Shown piece by piece: positions 48,300 through 61,890 of a stretch of 64,000 nucleotides of DNA (position 1 is the first letter of the stretch; each line of letters opens with the position of its first letter). The position numbers and the translations under genes are program-made. This DNA comes from Vitellaria paradoxa (Eukaryota; Streptophyta; Magnoliopsida; Ericales; Sapotaceae), in contig CM034244.1 in the NCBI GenBank assembly GCA_019916065.1, forward strand, positions 36,522,877 to 36,586,876, given 5' to 3'. The notes beneath the pieces were generated by a model that saw only the letters and a list, made by a program, of their open reading frames with translations, made no database searches and was not told the DNA's origin.

Positions 48300-51200
48300 A
48301 ATTTAATTGTTGATGATAAGAATTATATATATATATATATATATAGGCTAGGGTTTGCAGTTTTCATGTATTGCAATGTGTGTGTGTGGGATGCAGTGTT
48401 CTTCCACTTTAGTGGCTTCGCCTCTGTATTTGTTGTTTGGTGTATGTGTATTTGCGGTTTTATAATGTTATTGCTATTGTAAGAAAACCATATATCAATC
48501 ATGTGGTTGTGTGAATTTATTTGGTATTGAAGTAATTATTAATTGTATTTCATCTTCTTATTTCATCATTTTCCTCAATTACTTTCCCTCAATATAGTGT
48601 CAATGGCTACTCATTTTAGTCTAATCACTTTCTTGAAGAGACCACTAATATAATTATGCAATTCAAGGAAATAACAAAAGCTAGCTATAAAGAAAGAATA
48701 ATGCCAACATGAACAAGTGAATGAAAAAGCAAAAACTCATCAACATGGAAATATGAATATATATATATATATATCTGTTTCTTTTAGTTGTTCTTCATCA
48801 CCATCAATCATTCTATTATCGTTCATTAACTACAAGTGGATGAAAGGCAATTCTCATAGAGATGGAGATAGTAATACATACATATGTTGAGGGAGTCGAA
48901 AACATACTATAACCAAGAAAGTGAAAAAATATCGAATTAATTTGGCATGTTGAGGTATGCTGAAACTTCAATAGATCTCATTTTCAATTTCAAATCAGAA
49001 CACTATTTTCATGCAAGCTGATTAAATGTTCTAATGCCACGTTTGGATGTCATGTTTCTGAGTTGAAATGGCAACAATCAGCATAACTAATCATTTTTAA
49101 TGCACCAATATTCAGCTTCCTAGCTACTATATATATTTTCTCTATTGTTCTCATGTAATATTAATACTTGTGATACAGTTGTGTTCTATTCAGAAAGAGC
49201 CTAACTTATAAAAATGTTAAATTACTTGAAAATCAAGAACTTATATATCAAGGTATGATAAATTCTCTACATAACGACAAATGGTCACATTTGCTTTAGA
49301 TCTTTCATGAGATCATCCCAATCACAAGAACGATTGAGAAAACTTGACGCAAAGTTATTCGTCGCATCGATGATACAATTCAAACAACGGTATTTGAGAC
49401 AATATATATATACATATACAAGGAAGTCTCGTTAATTTGCTTTGGATTTTTCACAAGAATTTAAATTACAAAGATTATATAGCTTAAAGGACTGGTGTTC
49501 ATCTCTTTGGATAATATAGTGGAGAATAGTAAAGACACAATACCAACATAACATAGTTGAATCATGGGTGTTAATGGAACTAAAATTACATTTTCCACTA
49601 TTACTGGTATTGGTTCTAGGTGTGGTAGCACATGGTGCTGGTAGAATGAATGAATGTATAGTTTATGTAGACTCCCCCCTCCTGAATTTTCTGTTGACTG
49701 CATGAGCACCTTCAACAAATATATATGTGCCCACATAATCACCACCTCATTAATTAGCTAGACTCGCTTAGCACTGTGCATTGGCTTGATAAGGTTCCAT
49801 CTTTTAAGGGTGGTGACTAAGATTGGGTCTCTTTGTTGATCAATGCATGTAAAGAAGTCCTAGTTACTTGGTTTTTGGAAGGTGCTCTCCACCATTGGAA
49901 GATTTCACATCTATTCATTCAGTCATTCTGAACGTACCAATTAAATATATGATCGCTATCAAATCAGCAATGATATTAGTTTGCAATACGTACACAAATA
50001 GATGCAAGTTTAAGATTCTTTTGGAACATCAAGGTTCTGCTTAATTAGTAGGTGTGTGCGTATATATATATATGAGTGGATTTCGTTCATTTGATAAGTC
50101 TATGTTCTGCACCACTTCTAGTACCGTTTTCATATTTCTCTTCCAAATTTTGTCTTCTAATTCTTCAAACTTCACCATAATAATATTACAGAATACAAGG
50201 AATCTCGAGCAGCATACCCCCAAATATATATACATGTATTTATAGCAACAACAATGTAGTTGTCTACACGTACGCACGTTTTCCTAGAAATTTGTTTAAA
50301 TTTTGTACTATTAATCGTTGGTTTTGTAGAGTATACCCTAAAAATAACTGCTAAGACACAATACTCCTCCTCCAATGTTCTCACCATGTTCAATCACTAT
50401 TAGTTTTCCATTTACATTGCAATGTGTTTAACCTCAACTTTTCAATTTTATTATAGGTCATTCACCTAAGGTTTCTCATTTGAAGTTGGTTTGTTGGGTT
50501 TTTTTTTTTTTTTTTTTCCCTTTATGCTTTCAATATTATACTCTTCAAATTATTCCAAAGTACTTTGTGAAAAATTTCAAGCTAAGTAATTAGCATGACA
50601 TCAAAAGATTCATTCATTCATTCAGAAAAATAATTAATTAATAGAGAATATGAACCCCCCCCAAAAAAAAATGACACATGCATTCAGAAAAATGTATGGT
50701 TTGATTGATGATCCAATATTTTGTATAAATTCAAGAATTCTATTAATATTATCAAAGACTATAAAGAATAGTCAATTGCCTAACAATAGATCGATTAAAG
50801 AGCCAAAAAAAAAAAAAAAGATAAAATAAAATAGAGGAGGAGGACGAGGAAGAATTAAACCACTTACCGTTGCATAGAGTATGGCACTAGGAACCCACAT
50901 TGTTGCAGTACTCGAATCTCTTCTTTCTCTCGATAACGTTGATTCAAAAGGCTTAGGAGAAAAGCACCCCCTGAGCAATGCGCCCATAGAATTTAATTAA
51001 TTAATTTACTAACAGATGAATAAATTTCATAACTTTGAGAATAAGGTTAAAATCCATATTTGCTTGTATGTTGTTCTAATCTTAATTCTATGAAGTACTT
51101 CAGATTACATGAGGGCTAAATTTTGCCTCTGAAGAATTCATACAAGCTTCTAAATAAATGTAAATAATTAAAAAAGAGCAGGGTTATTGGTTCAACTTAA

Positions 51201-51686
51201 CATTTAGTGAAAATTTTCGTTTCCTTCCATATGCTCGTAATCACTTGTAACTTGTCACAACACGAAAAACATGATTAAGTAATTTTGTAAATATTATTAT
51301 TAAGGGTGGAATTAAAATTTTTTTTTGCTCTAGAATACCAAATAGAGATGATTTTTTCTCATTTTAAACTATGAAGTGTGTTGTAGAAAATTAGGTTAAG
51401 ATGCTATACCTTATTAATACTAAAAAATTTCGAGCCAAAACCTTACATGGGCTATGATTCAAGCACAGTTCCGCCATTGCCTATTATTTATCTAAATACT
51501 TTTGTTTTAAAACTTTTTTAACATTTCCTCCAACACTCTCCGCTAACATTTGCTTTTTGGAATAAAGAAAATTTTATTGAGAAATGAGTTTAACTATTTA
51601 CAGCAGCTTTCCTCGATCATCTAACGTTCGAAGAAATGTAAAACTACAAAAAATTGATAATTATGCGCATGTGTGCGTTCCGGCGT

Positions 51687-51724
<38 letters not shown>

Positions 51725-53070
51725 AGAGTGTGTGCATTCATATGCTCTAATTAGAGTTTGAGGTCAACAGTTTGTATTGTATTCTTGATGGTTAAACATA
51801 TAATGAGAATGGTCGATCTACGTATATGGCTGTCTAAATGAGATGGTAGTATTGAATGCGCAGGGCCGGGGCAAGACATGGGGTGCGTTTTAGGCTGCTT
51901 AAGAAAAAAAAATATACAGCTAAATACTTTGAATAAAAGAGATGCTGAATCTGCAATTTCTCAGAAAGTAAACTCATAAAGGGCATCATTATTTGGCCAG
52001 TTATTGAGGCAAGACAAAGATTAGGATTTAGAGAAAGAATAGAGCATATTTGTGTGTGTATATATATTAATTAAATTCCACTCGTTAATTCTATTATTCA
52101 ATAGGTTGGAATAATAACATATTAGGCGGTAAAGTCTCCCACTCCAAATGCATGCATGATTACGTAAAATTACAGGTTTATAGCATGTCATCTCTTCTTT
52201 AAAGGAAGTTTCTAAACATATAGCCCGTTTGGTTGAGTAAAAAATTATCGAAAACTATAAAAAGTTATAAATATTTATCTATTTTTACTAACTTGTATCA
52301 TTTTCATTTTTCGTGCATTTATTTTTAAGATTTAAATTTTATAAATTTTTACAAAAGATTATAAAAAATTACAAAAAGTAATGTACTTTTTTTTACCACT
52401 TTTTTAATATTTTTTATCTTTTCATATTACTTTTAACCAAAATCGTTGACACGTTTACTTTACACTATTTCAACAGATTATTTTGTTCACTTTTGATTAG
52501 TCCACCAAACACCAAAAAGTGACTAACATTAGTTATCTTTTTTTCAACTTTTGGCCATCCAAATAGCTCCATCATTAATTAATATTCAAGATAATAATTA
52601 ATTAATTAATTAACTTAATGATTTAACTGTCCCGATACGTACCACTAATATATTGCCGCTAATTAAGGTATGTTTATATATAAACGGTACTTGTACGTAC
52701 CCTCTATATATATCTATGTGAGTTTGAGAAAAATTTGTTAATTAATTTAGTGAAAACCCTATTTGATTTTTTTCTAAATTTTATCCCTATGACAAATAAT
52801 TTATTTTGTATAAAATAAAAATAGATAAATACAGAAATTATTAAATTTACTGAATTATAGAACTCCTATCTATCTAATCAAACATGTTTGAGATGTGTTT
52901 GAGAATTTTAAGGTTTCACATGCATTCTTTTTTAACGGTCAATAAAACTGCATCACATATAATTGATGATGTGTAGGCCAACTCCTAATGTATGTATGCA
53001 TATAAACATGCATCCATTTTTTGGGATGTTCTTTCAACATAAAACTCATTCATTCCACCTTGATCTACTT
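48300..53070. other. Intergenic region downstream of the MYB5-like gene
   Basis: The MYB5 3' UTR probably occupies the first 200-250 bp. The rest is AT-rich, with a TG microsatellite (51693-51722) and a MITE-like segment at about 52225-52575 (AGCCCGTTTGG ... CCAAATAGCTC). Minus-strand frames at 49461-49745 and 50772-50987 match no family I know. The second ends at a good splice donor and is discussed as a finding. Confidence 0.55.
51693..51722. repeat. (TG)n microsatellite
   Basis: About 15 TG units. Confidence 0.95.
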
Positions 53071-53075
53071 AATAA

Positions 53076-53221
53076 TGTGTGCGTTTGGTTTAAACAAAAT
53101 AATACAAAATTCTATAAATCTCTACAAGTACGAATTATGAGACAGTAAAATTTAAATTCTCTATTTACTGCATAAAATACGAGACATTAATTTTTATAAT
53201 TTTATACAACTCCAAACACAC
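53076..53221. mobile_element. Tourist-like MITE
   Basis: The left end TGTGTGCGTTTGG and right end CTCCAAACACAC (reverse complement GTGTGTTTGGAG) pair well. TAA flanks both sides. The 146-bp interior matches the AT-rich stretch at about 41.8-41.9 kb (TCTATAAATCTCTACAAGTACGAATT against TTACAAATTTCTATAGACACGAATT). Confidence 0.65.
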
Positions 53222-53630
53222 TAAATATTTTGCACCCTAGAGGGACCCTCAGGACTTATTTTTTAATTTGTTTGAATTGAATTTTACTTACATATATACA
53301 TATACATCTATATATAAATATATATGTTAGATTTAATTTTTGATTTAGTTTATTCAGGAATTTAATAAAAAGAAATATAACTAAAATTTATTTAAATATT
53401 AAAAATCTAAATACTAGCGAAAGAATATGGTGGAAAAACTCACCTTGATGTTTATCAGTGGACTGAACTGGGCTAGATTCCAACGCTGCTGACTGCATCT
53501 TCTCCTCCTTCTAAACTGGGAAAAAAAAAAAAAAAGACACATTTATCACTGGAATTAAAACTTAAAAAGAGGTGGTTAACGCCAATCAAATAATTAGTTC
53601 GGTGGTAATCGTGCTGTAAAATTTAACTGT

Positions 53631-53765
53631 TCAAATATATTTATATTTTTTTAAATTAAAAATATGTAAATATATATGTTTGAACCGTTCGATTGAATTC
53701 AACTGATCAAATATATTTATATTTTTTTTTAAATTAAAAATATGTAAATATATATGTTTGAATCA
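53631..53765. repeat. Tandem duplication, 76-bp unit
   Basis: TCAAATATATTTATATTTTT...AAATTAAAAATATGTAAATATATATGTTTGAA occurs twice, starting at about 53631 and 53707, with few differences. Confidence 0.85.
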
Positions 53766-54360
53766 TTAGATTTTAATCCGATTTATACCTCAGTTATTAC
53801 CAAGCTTGACCCCTGTATGGACATTGGACTATGAATGTCTAGTGATGATCTGGGATAGGCTTCTACTTAGTTGCAAGCTTGGAGCAACTGAAGCCCAATA
53901 TGAAAACATGTTTCAGGTCTAGGCCTGGCCTTCTTTCAAACCAGGCCTGGTTAGGGTTGAGACCGGCTCTCTCCTTTCGAGCTGCCGAGTCTACTTAACC
54001 CGGCCCGTCTATGTATTTTAGATTTTGGGTTTGCTCTTAGACTATTTCGAATGAACCTGAAAAATATTTTCAAACCGACTAGATCTTGGTTTGAGGACAT
54101 TAAAATATAATTTTATTATTTAGATATTATTTACTATGCTTTAAAATTATAAAAACATACAAATAAGATTAAAATTACTCCCTATAAATATTAAATAACA
54201 AATATTTTATTATTTGTTGGGTTATTAATTAAATATTACATATTGTCATAGTAGTTTTATTAATTTTACAAATTGTGAAAAAAACTATAGCATAAACAAT
54301 AAAAAAATTAATTTATAAATTAATCTATAATCAAATTTAAACAACGTACTAAATCGTTTG

Positions 54361-54695
54361 TGTTAGAAATCCTATATCGGTCCATCAAAAAAATTATATG
54401 TATCATATAGGAGATGGATTTCCCTCACCTTAATACCTAGGTTTGGGGGTTGAGCCCTCCACTCTTATGTGTTGTTAGGCTTTTTTAATATGATATTAGA
54501 ACGAGTCTTCAATTAGGTCTCACCATAATTCAAGCTATGCCTATTTCCATGCAAGCAAGAGAGGCTATTAGAAGTCTCACATCAGTCCTTCAAAAAAATT
54601 AGACGTACCATATAAGAAATGAATTTTCTTTACTTTAATACTTACGTTTTAAAGTTGAGATCTTTACTTTTATGTGTTATCCAACTTCTTTAATA
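54361..54695 (+). mobile_element. TRIM (miniature LTR retrotransposon), complete
   Basis: Two diverged 130-bp LTRs, 54361-54490 (TGTTAGAAATCC...TTTAATA) and 54566-54695 (TATTAGAAGTCTCAC...TTTAATA), enclose 75 bp. Directly after the first LTR, TGATATTAGAACG resembles the Met-tRNA primer-binding site TGGTATCAGAGC. A purine tract GCAAGCAAGAGAGG precedes the second LTR. GTTTG flanks both sides (54356-54360 and 54696-54700), an exact 5-bp target duplication. It encodes no protein, as TRIMs do not. Confidence 0.85.
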
Positions 54696-55303
54696 GTTTG
54701 CATCACTATTCAGGATATTCCTAGAGGATGGAAAGGAATTCAACCCAAACTAGAGGTGGACAATCGACGACCCAGTCAAGCTGGCACTAAATATAGAGTG
54801 GTCGGCCAAATCCAATTCAACAAATAAATTGGGCCTACCATTGACTTTATGCTAGTTTTTGAATGCCAAGCCCTTTGAATTAAATTCACTTAATTTATAA
54901 GTGAAATTTTATTTCTTAAATGGCTAATCCTGCTGGCATTTTAAAATTTTTTTATAATATATAAGTAATAAAATATTTTTATAAACATTATATTTTAATT
55001 TTTTTGCCTAAGCTTTAGACGATATTCTCTCTCATTCCTGATTCAATTTTGAAATCAGGTTTAAAAATTTTTCCAAATCTATTCCGAAATACTTAAAAAA
55101 CAAACTCAAGCTCAATCCCAAAATACTTAAAATTTTTCCAACACACTCAAAAGTTCCTACATTAGTTCTTAAATCCTTATTAAGTTTAATTTAGCCTCAC
55201 TTAATTTATAAATTATTTTTTTTTGTTATTAATCCCTAAATTTTTCATAATTTACATGGAATACCAAATCAAATAGTCTAAAGAGTGTCTTTAGGATACT
55301 AAG

Positions 55304-55440
55304 GATGCGTTTGGTGCTCTAAAAAATTTTGAAAATTTTTAAAAATTATTATTTTTTATCTTACTGCACAAATTAGAAATTTACAACTTATCTCAAATTA
55401 TCTCACTCTTATCTTACTTTTTGTCACTCTAAACATGCCA
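55304..55440. mobile_element. Tourist-like MITE
   Basis: The left end GGATGCGTTTGG and right end CTCTAAACATGCC pair imperfectly and are bordered by TAA. The interior (TTTTTAAAAATTATTA, TTATCTTACTGCACAAATTA, TATCTCACTC) matches the element at 6071-6233. Confidence 0.6.
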
Positions 55441-55833
55441 TAATAAATGACCTAATAAATGACGCAAAAATTTATTATTTCTGTTTTAAAAATAATGAGC
55501 AGAGTGTTACTGACACGTATCGTTCCATTATAAATTAAATTCTAAATCAATAACTACTGTTTTGTTACGAACCTGAAATCAGATCGAGATCTCAAAATTA
55601 AATCGCACGCCTTAAAGAAAAAAACAAAGTGCTGCCCTCGTTATTGGGCAATTTCAATTTCATGCGCAACCAATTCAAAACAACTAGCTACCATCTTAAT
55701 GAACTAACAGTCATAACTATCCTCAATTTGTACTTTCAAAAGTAATTAACTAAAATCCCTTTCCAAAAATTCTAACTTCCAGTCTCCCCATACCTAAATA
55801 TTGGAATCTAACAATCCTCTCTTTATTTATTAC

Positions 55834-55838
<5 letters not shown>

Positions 55839-55868
<30 letters not shown>
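55839..55868. repeat. (TA)n microsatellite
   Basis: About 14-15 TA units. Confidence 0.9.
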
Positions 55869-55869
<1 letters not shown>

Positions 55870-55873
<4 letters not shown>

Positions 55874-58800
55874 TATTTATAATTGCCTCAATTCACATTG
55901 GCTTTCAACATAGAACCCGACAAATTAATTAGAATTTCACCCGTTATACGGATTCAAAAATTGACAATATGCGTGCTATCAGTTCAGTGACAAATAAACG
56001 TGGGATTGTTGGTTTAAAATTTATTGATTCAACCATATTTACATTTTTACAATTCAAAAATACGTGATTGTGGTTGTCACCGAATTGACATAATGCGATA
56101 TCAGTCCCCATTTCTTCAATGCACACATATGTACAAAAATCAGTCTATATACATAATTAGGAATGCATTGACTCAATTTGATCAAAGGTATATGGTGTGC
56201 ACGTGGAGGAAAGAGTGGTTACGATCATAAACTATTTGAGAATTGGTTCTATTCGTATCCGACCCTCAACTCAAACTACCAGTCTTCTCTACTTCATCTG
56301 ATGATTGGTAGATGGGTTGACTTCTTCTAGCTAGAAAAATAGAAAGTCATCACTAATGCCGCAACCAACTTGTTCGACCGTTTTGACAATTTCTTTCTTT
56401 CTTCCTCTTTTTTTTTTTTTTTTTTTTTTCCCGTAAGGAGAACAGTATGCCAAACGAATAATGTTAGCTGAATCTTGTGATACACAAAACCAATAATCTT
56501 AAAACGCAATTCATTTCTTCTCCATTCCCAGTAGGATATTGTGATAACCAAAGTGCTTATGGCACTATCCACACGCACATGTATGTAATTATGTTTAAAG
56601 TACCAAAAACACACATACACATACATATACATATACATATACACATACATATACATATACATATACGCATGTATATACTTTTAACTTTGCTTTTGTTTAT
56701 TTTTGGTGGGTTTTTTGATAACAGCCAGAGGGCAAGCCTCACAAACCTCATAAGAGAGCTTTTGTGTGCGTTGTAATTGTAGACTTGTGGTTCATTTGGA
56801 AGGTTTCCGAAGTGTACGTTAAAAGAAAGCAATTTGCCAATTGGTGTCCGGGCAAAATTACTAAGAAATAATGAAAACATGTTATGTAATAATATTTTAT
56901 AATTTTTTTTATGTATAATTATATTAAAGTCCGAGATATTATTACGTGATACGTATTTATTTATTCCAGACACTTATTAACAAGACTTTTAAAAGAATTA
57001 CTATTGGCTGTATGAATTATTTGATAATTTTAGTACTTTGCATTTTGAAAGGTAAGGTGATGTGGAGAAATTAATACATCATAAATTTTGAATTATTTGA
57101 ATTGTAGCGAAAGTCATTTTATAATTTTCACTTGTTTTGTTGTAAATTCTAATGGTAGGAAAAAGGAAAAAAAAAAAAAAAAAAACACCTGGTTTCTTCC
57201 CTTTTCTAAAACTACTCTTCTAGTCCAAATGCACCAACTCTTCTCTTGCTAGAATTAGCCTAGTTTCTGACAAATGTGAGCTTCCACGTGGCAAATCTTT
57301 CACCAATTCTCTCTCACTAGAATAATAAAATCAGAGAGATGGGTGTAATATTGTGCAGTAATTGAATAAATTTTGTGTGCTCCGAAGTATTTTATGCATG
57401 TTGATGTTTCAATTACAAACTAGAAAGCATAGCATACATGCATTTTGTTGAAATATTTTAGACACCCTCTAGACTTTTCTCATAGTCCTCTCAAACGCGT
57501 AGAGCCGTTAAGGGCATGTTTGGCTCTCTGTTCAGAGGTTGAGCGTTAAAATTTCAGAAACAGAGGAAAAACATTAACATGGAACCATTTTGCCAGAATA
57601 TTTTGCCACACTCACCAAATTCAACCACCAGACGTACAAACATTAACACCTCAAAAACATACATACATATATGTGTGTATATATATATCTGTAATTGATT
57701 CTTGAAGCCCAGAAAAAAAGAAGAAAAATAAGTGCATGGAGGTGCAACTCACCCGGAAACTCGAGCCGAAAAGCATGTTTGCTTCGCAAAAAACCCGTCA
57801 AAGATTCCTTGAGCTTTTTAAATTGTTTTTGTTGTTGATGATTGCATTCTCATATGATGATAAAAATGATAAAATGGGGTCAATGAAATCTCAATGGTCC
57901 AAATTACAAAAAGAAGAGAGAGAAAGTGAAAAAGCAAGAGCAGAGTTGTAGGGAAAACAGAGGCTCTTACAAGAGGAGAAGGTTTCAGACTTCAAACACA
58001 TAATTTTTATAGCCTACATGGCTTCAATGTCAGAGTTAAAGACAAGTGGCGATCCTTCGTTGGTTGAATGACCTGCCAGTTGATTTACTCTTTTTTCTCT
58101 TGCATGGGAATTGTTTGGATTGACTGGTAGATTATCTCCCTCCCTCTCTCTCTCTCTCTCTCTCTATATTTGTATACATATATATAGATATGTGAATTTA
58201 GCTTGAAGAGGTTAATTGCTAGACAGAACCAATTACCAAACATTCCAAGTAGGGTCAGAAAATGGTAGACAAGGGGTCAAGTCACCAACTTTTCTTTGTG
58301 CATTGCCAATGCCATGGCTCCTTGGTTCAACTGCCCAATCTGGTGAAGGGCATTTATGGCCTTTCAAAGACACCAGTGATAGTTCTGATCATAGTCATGG
58401 AAGCTGTTTCGACCTTTTAATTGCAGGGTTGAATTGAAAATGTGCCTTCAATACTGTTTGTTGGCTTTGCAAGTCTCTTTCTCACAATTTTCAAGCTTCG
58501 CATGCAAGGGTATGCCATCCTTTAATTAGGTTCCTTTCCAGTTTCAAGCAGCAATTGCACGTCTTCTACTTCACGAAATAAGATTGCAATAAAATGTAAA
58601 AAGGCAATACAACGTACAAGTTTTCTATGTTATAGAGATTGGAAATGGTTAAATGGATTTTCCCTCTAGATGCAAAGAGGTTGAATTTTAAGTTTTAGAA
58701 TTCAAACTTGTAACTCGCAAATCGTAATAGAACAAAATTGTCTAATAGAGGCAAACACAATTTTGGACTGTTCCAGACTATGGTCCGAGAAGTTTGGTCT

Positions 58801-60480
58801 AAAAAATTTTTTTTTCTAGTTTAAAAAAATATCTTTTTTTTTTTTTGACATTTAGTCCAGCTTAAATTTTTATTACACAACCCCCTTTGTCTTTAAATCA
58901 TTTATTTAACCAAGACAAATTTTAAATCTTGAATCCACCCAGTTGCTTAATATAATATCTAAGTGGCAAAGTCTAAAATGGATGAGTTAAAAATTGTCAA
59001 AATATAACCTAAAATGATCAGTTTAAATTTAATTTAAAGATTAGGAGGTCATTTGGCAACACAAAAATTTATAAACTTTGCACTGAATTTTGACACGTGT
59101 CATCTTAATTGGCTATTAAGTGTTTGATAAAAATTCGTAAAAGTTGAAAAAATTAATAAAAGTTAGAAAAATTGAAACATTAGTGAAAATTGATTTTGTG
59201 TTTGATGAAAAAAGTTGAAAAAAAATTGTAAAAATTAGTTTATTTATTTAATTTTTTATGCAAGTTGGTGAGACAAACGCAACCAAAGTGACATGACTGT
59301 TTTATTATCATTGATCATCTTATTTTATGAATAAAGTATCTCAAGTTTCTAATAAAATTCTTGTAACAAAAAACAGTTCTTTTTTTTTTTTATTTAGCAA
59401 AGGAGGATGTTCATGAAATTTAACGTGTGACATGAGCCATGAGTATGATCAGTAACATGACACATCAAAACATCGAATGGAAGAACTAAAAAAGTACAGT
59501 GTTCAGGTAGTACACTGCATCTTTTATTGGAATCTTAGTCATATAAAATGCGGGAATTCATGACTCTTAATTGTAAAATTATTCCTAAAACTCTGATGAA
59601 AATATATAAAAGTAATTTTGTAATTTCTGAAATTAAACTTCTTACTTTTTAAATTATATTAAATTTTTTTTTTTAATAATTTAGCTTGACTCTTTCAATC
59701 GGTGCTTGCTCATATTCGATTGATGATCAAGAATTAGATATGCGTTTTTTTTTTTTTTTTTTTACGATTCTAAATTATTTTGATTATCCAATCATTGGTT
59801 TAACCTTCTAGATTATTTGATCACCGTTCAAAACTCGCATATTAGCCGATGTCATCTAGTGAGAAAATGTTTGATTTGGTTTGGTTTTCAAAACTCGCAT
59901 ATTAGGATCTTTGAGATGAATGTTGAAATTTAACTTGATTATATAATTAATTGCGTAGACCTTCAATTGAAATTTATCTAAGAATCTTAGAATGATCAAT
60001 TCAATTTGAATCATCTTAAGGGTGTCTCAGCATTGAACTGATATTAGCAAGATAGATTGGTATTACTTTTAACTGTTAGATCTCTAATTTTTTACGATCA
60101 AATGATTAAATATCTCTATTTAGAATTTTTTGAATTCATTTGTCCATTGATTCACTTAACTACACATTATTGTTGGGGAGAATTTTTAACAAAAGTTAAA
60201 AAGCAGATGTAGTAAATATAATTTCAAAAGCCAAATAAACACTTTATATATTCTTATAAATTTTGAAGAATGATAAATATAATTTACTCTACCAATTTGT
60301 CTTAGCTAAAAATGTGCCTAAGAAACATTTTTTTTGGGGGTGGGGTGTTAAGTGTACCTAAGAATGTTGATACAATGGCAGTAATGAACTTTTTGCCCTG
60401 ACTCCAACCTCACCTAATAATATGATTTACGAAGCAAGTTAACGGAGGAAGATATATAATGTGAGAATAAATGTAAAGAG
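55870..60480. other. Gene-poor AT-rich region
   Basis: I see no supported gene. The open frames at 57736-57951 and 58216-58437 lack motifs, and I could not find convincing exon neighbours. A TC run is at about 58137-58165. 59045-59290 looks MITE-like (TCATTTGGCAAC ... GACAAACGCAACC). Confidence 0.5.
56609..56667. repeat. (CATATA)n hexanucleotide repeat
   Basis: CATACA/CATATA hexamers repeat about nine times. They produce long artificial His-Ile and Tyr-Met frames on the two strands. Confidence 0.9.
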
Positions 60481-60481
60481 A

Positions 60482-60718
60482 AAAATCACTTGTTAATTAA
60501 TAAGACAATTTTAAGAAATTTATTCACAAGGATTTTAAGATGATTTTGTTAATAAGATAGTTTTAAGAGTAAAATCACTTGTTAATTAATAAGACAATTT
60601 TAAGAAATTTATTCACAAGGATTTTAAGATGATTTTGTTAATAAGATAGTTTTAAGAGTAAAATTACTTGTTAATAAAATAGTTTTAAGAAATTTATTTG
60701 CATGATTTTAAGATGATA
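60482..60718. repeat. Tandem repeat, 89-bp unit, about 2.7 copies
   Basis: Units start at 60482, 60571 and 60660 (AAAATCACTTGTTAATTA). The first two are nearly identical over 89 bp. The third is diverged and shorter. Confidence 0.92.
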
Positions 60719-60759
60719 CAAAGTTAAGAGGTTATTATTAATAGAAAAAATGAGTGATT

Positions 60760-61560
60760 TCACCGAATTGAAGGGGTCACTAGCCACTTTAGTATTGTAT
60801 GCTGATGCTAGCACAAATAAATCGGGTAATTACATTTAATTCCTTTAAATTTAGGATTATTTTCATTTAACTCTCCATATTCTAGAATCTAATATTTCAC
60901 TCTTGTGGTTATAATTAAAGTATAGCTATCAATTTTTTTTTGTCTAAATTAAAAGTAATTAAAATATTTTCATTAGAAATTAGATTTGCAATAAATTACA
61001 ATGATATGTTCCTAAATATTCTTAAACCTAAACTCTTATACAAATCTATCCAACCTTGAATTTCTATAAGCCAGTGATATTTACTAATCGCATACAATCT
61101 CACACACAATTACTTGATAACCTAACATTAGAGCCAAAACATAGCAACGAGTGTAAAATAAATATTATAATAATAAATAACAAAATGTACAAATCTAAGT
61201 CACCAACCGGTTAACAGTTCTCCATATACAGGCTAGATTCAACTTGGCCTAGATAACCTAAGGCAAAATCTAGAACAAAACTAATACAATCTTACTTTGC
61301 CCTCAAGGTTAAATCATAAAGATAATGCAACTAACATCCCCAACTAATAAGCCTAACAGACTACTACTCATGTTTTGTAGTACTCAAACCTACAATATCA
61401 TATATAGAAGAGTGAGTAGCAAACCATGTGTGCACACTATACAACAGAATATATAAATGTCTTTGCATACACAATTTTCTTTTCTAAAAATTAAGGGGAT
61501 TAGTACAAGCTTTGGAACATTTTGAATAGAATAAAACTCTCTAATTCATCTCTTGATTGT
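60760..61560. other. Region with no recognised feature
   Basis: AT-rich, no coding frame of note, no repeat boundary found. Confidence 0.5.
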
Positions 61561-61564
61561 ATAC

Positions 61565-61890
61565 TTGCATTTCGAATTGAGGGTTTGATAGCCTAATCTC
61601 AATATTTGTAGACTTAAACTTTAATTTGAGAGTTCGACAACTTGATAGTAAGATTATACAAGATTGAACTTTGATTTGAGTGCTTGGTAGTTCAGTGTCA
61701 AGATTTTAGATGTGAACTTTGATTTCAAGACTTGATAGCTTGATCTCAAGATTTGAATTTTGAGTTGAGACTTGACAACTTAATCTCAAGATTGATTGGC
61801 TTGAACTTTGACTTAGTGACTTGGTAACTTGACATCAAGATTTGCAGACTTGAATTTTGACTTGAAAGCTTGACAGCTTGATCTCAAAAT
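61565..61890. repeat. Degenerate minisatellite, units of about 42-57 bp
   Basis: At least six units follow the pattern TTGAACTTTGACTTGAG, then a GCTTGGTAGCTTGAT-like part, then CTCAAGATT. A weaker seventh may start near 61,540. Units vary in length and sequence, so the array is old. No protein frame persists through it. Confidence 0.8.

Noticed and set aside
49461..49745. 94-codon minus-strand frame
   Set aside because: No motif, no splice support and no recognisable family; a chance frame in AT-rich DNA is likelier.
56477..56973. Frames rich in His-Ile and Cys-Met-Tyr repeats on the two strands
   Set aside because: They are produced by the CATATA/CATACA hexanucleotide repeat and are not protein-like.
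57736..58437. Two open frames of 71-73 codons
   Set aside because: No conserved motif or splice context, although both are less repetitive than their surroundings. I also looked for common plant microRNA sequences near 58300 and saw none.
60482..61890. Tandem arrays considered as CRISPR-like
   Set aside because: Units are contiguous with no unique spacers, and the window is plant nuclear DNA.
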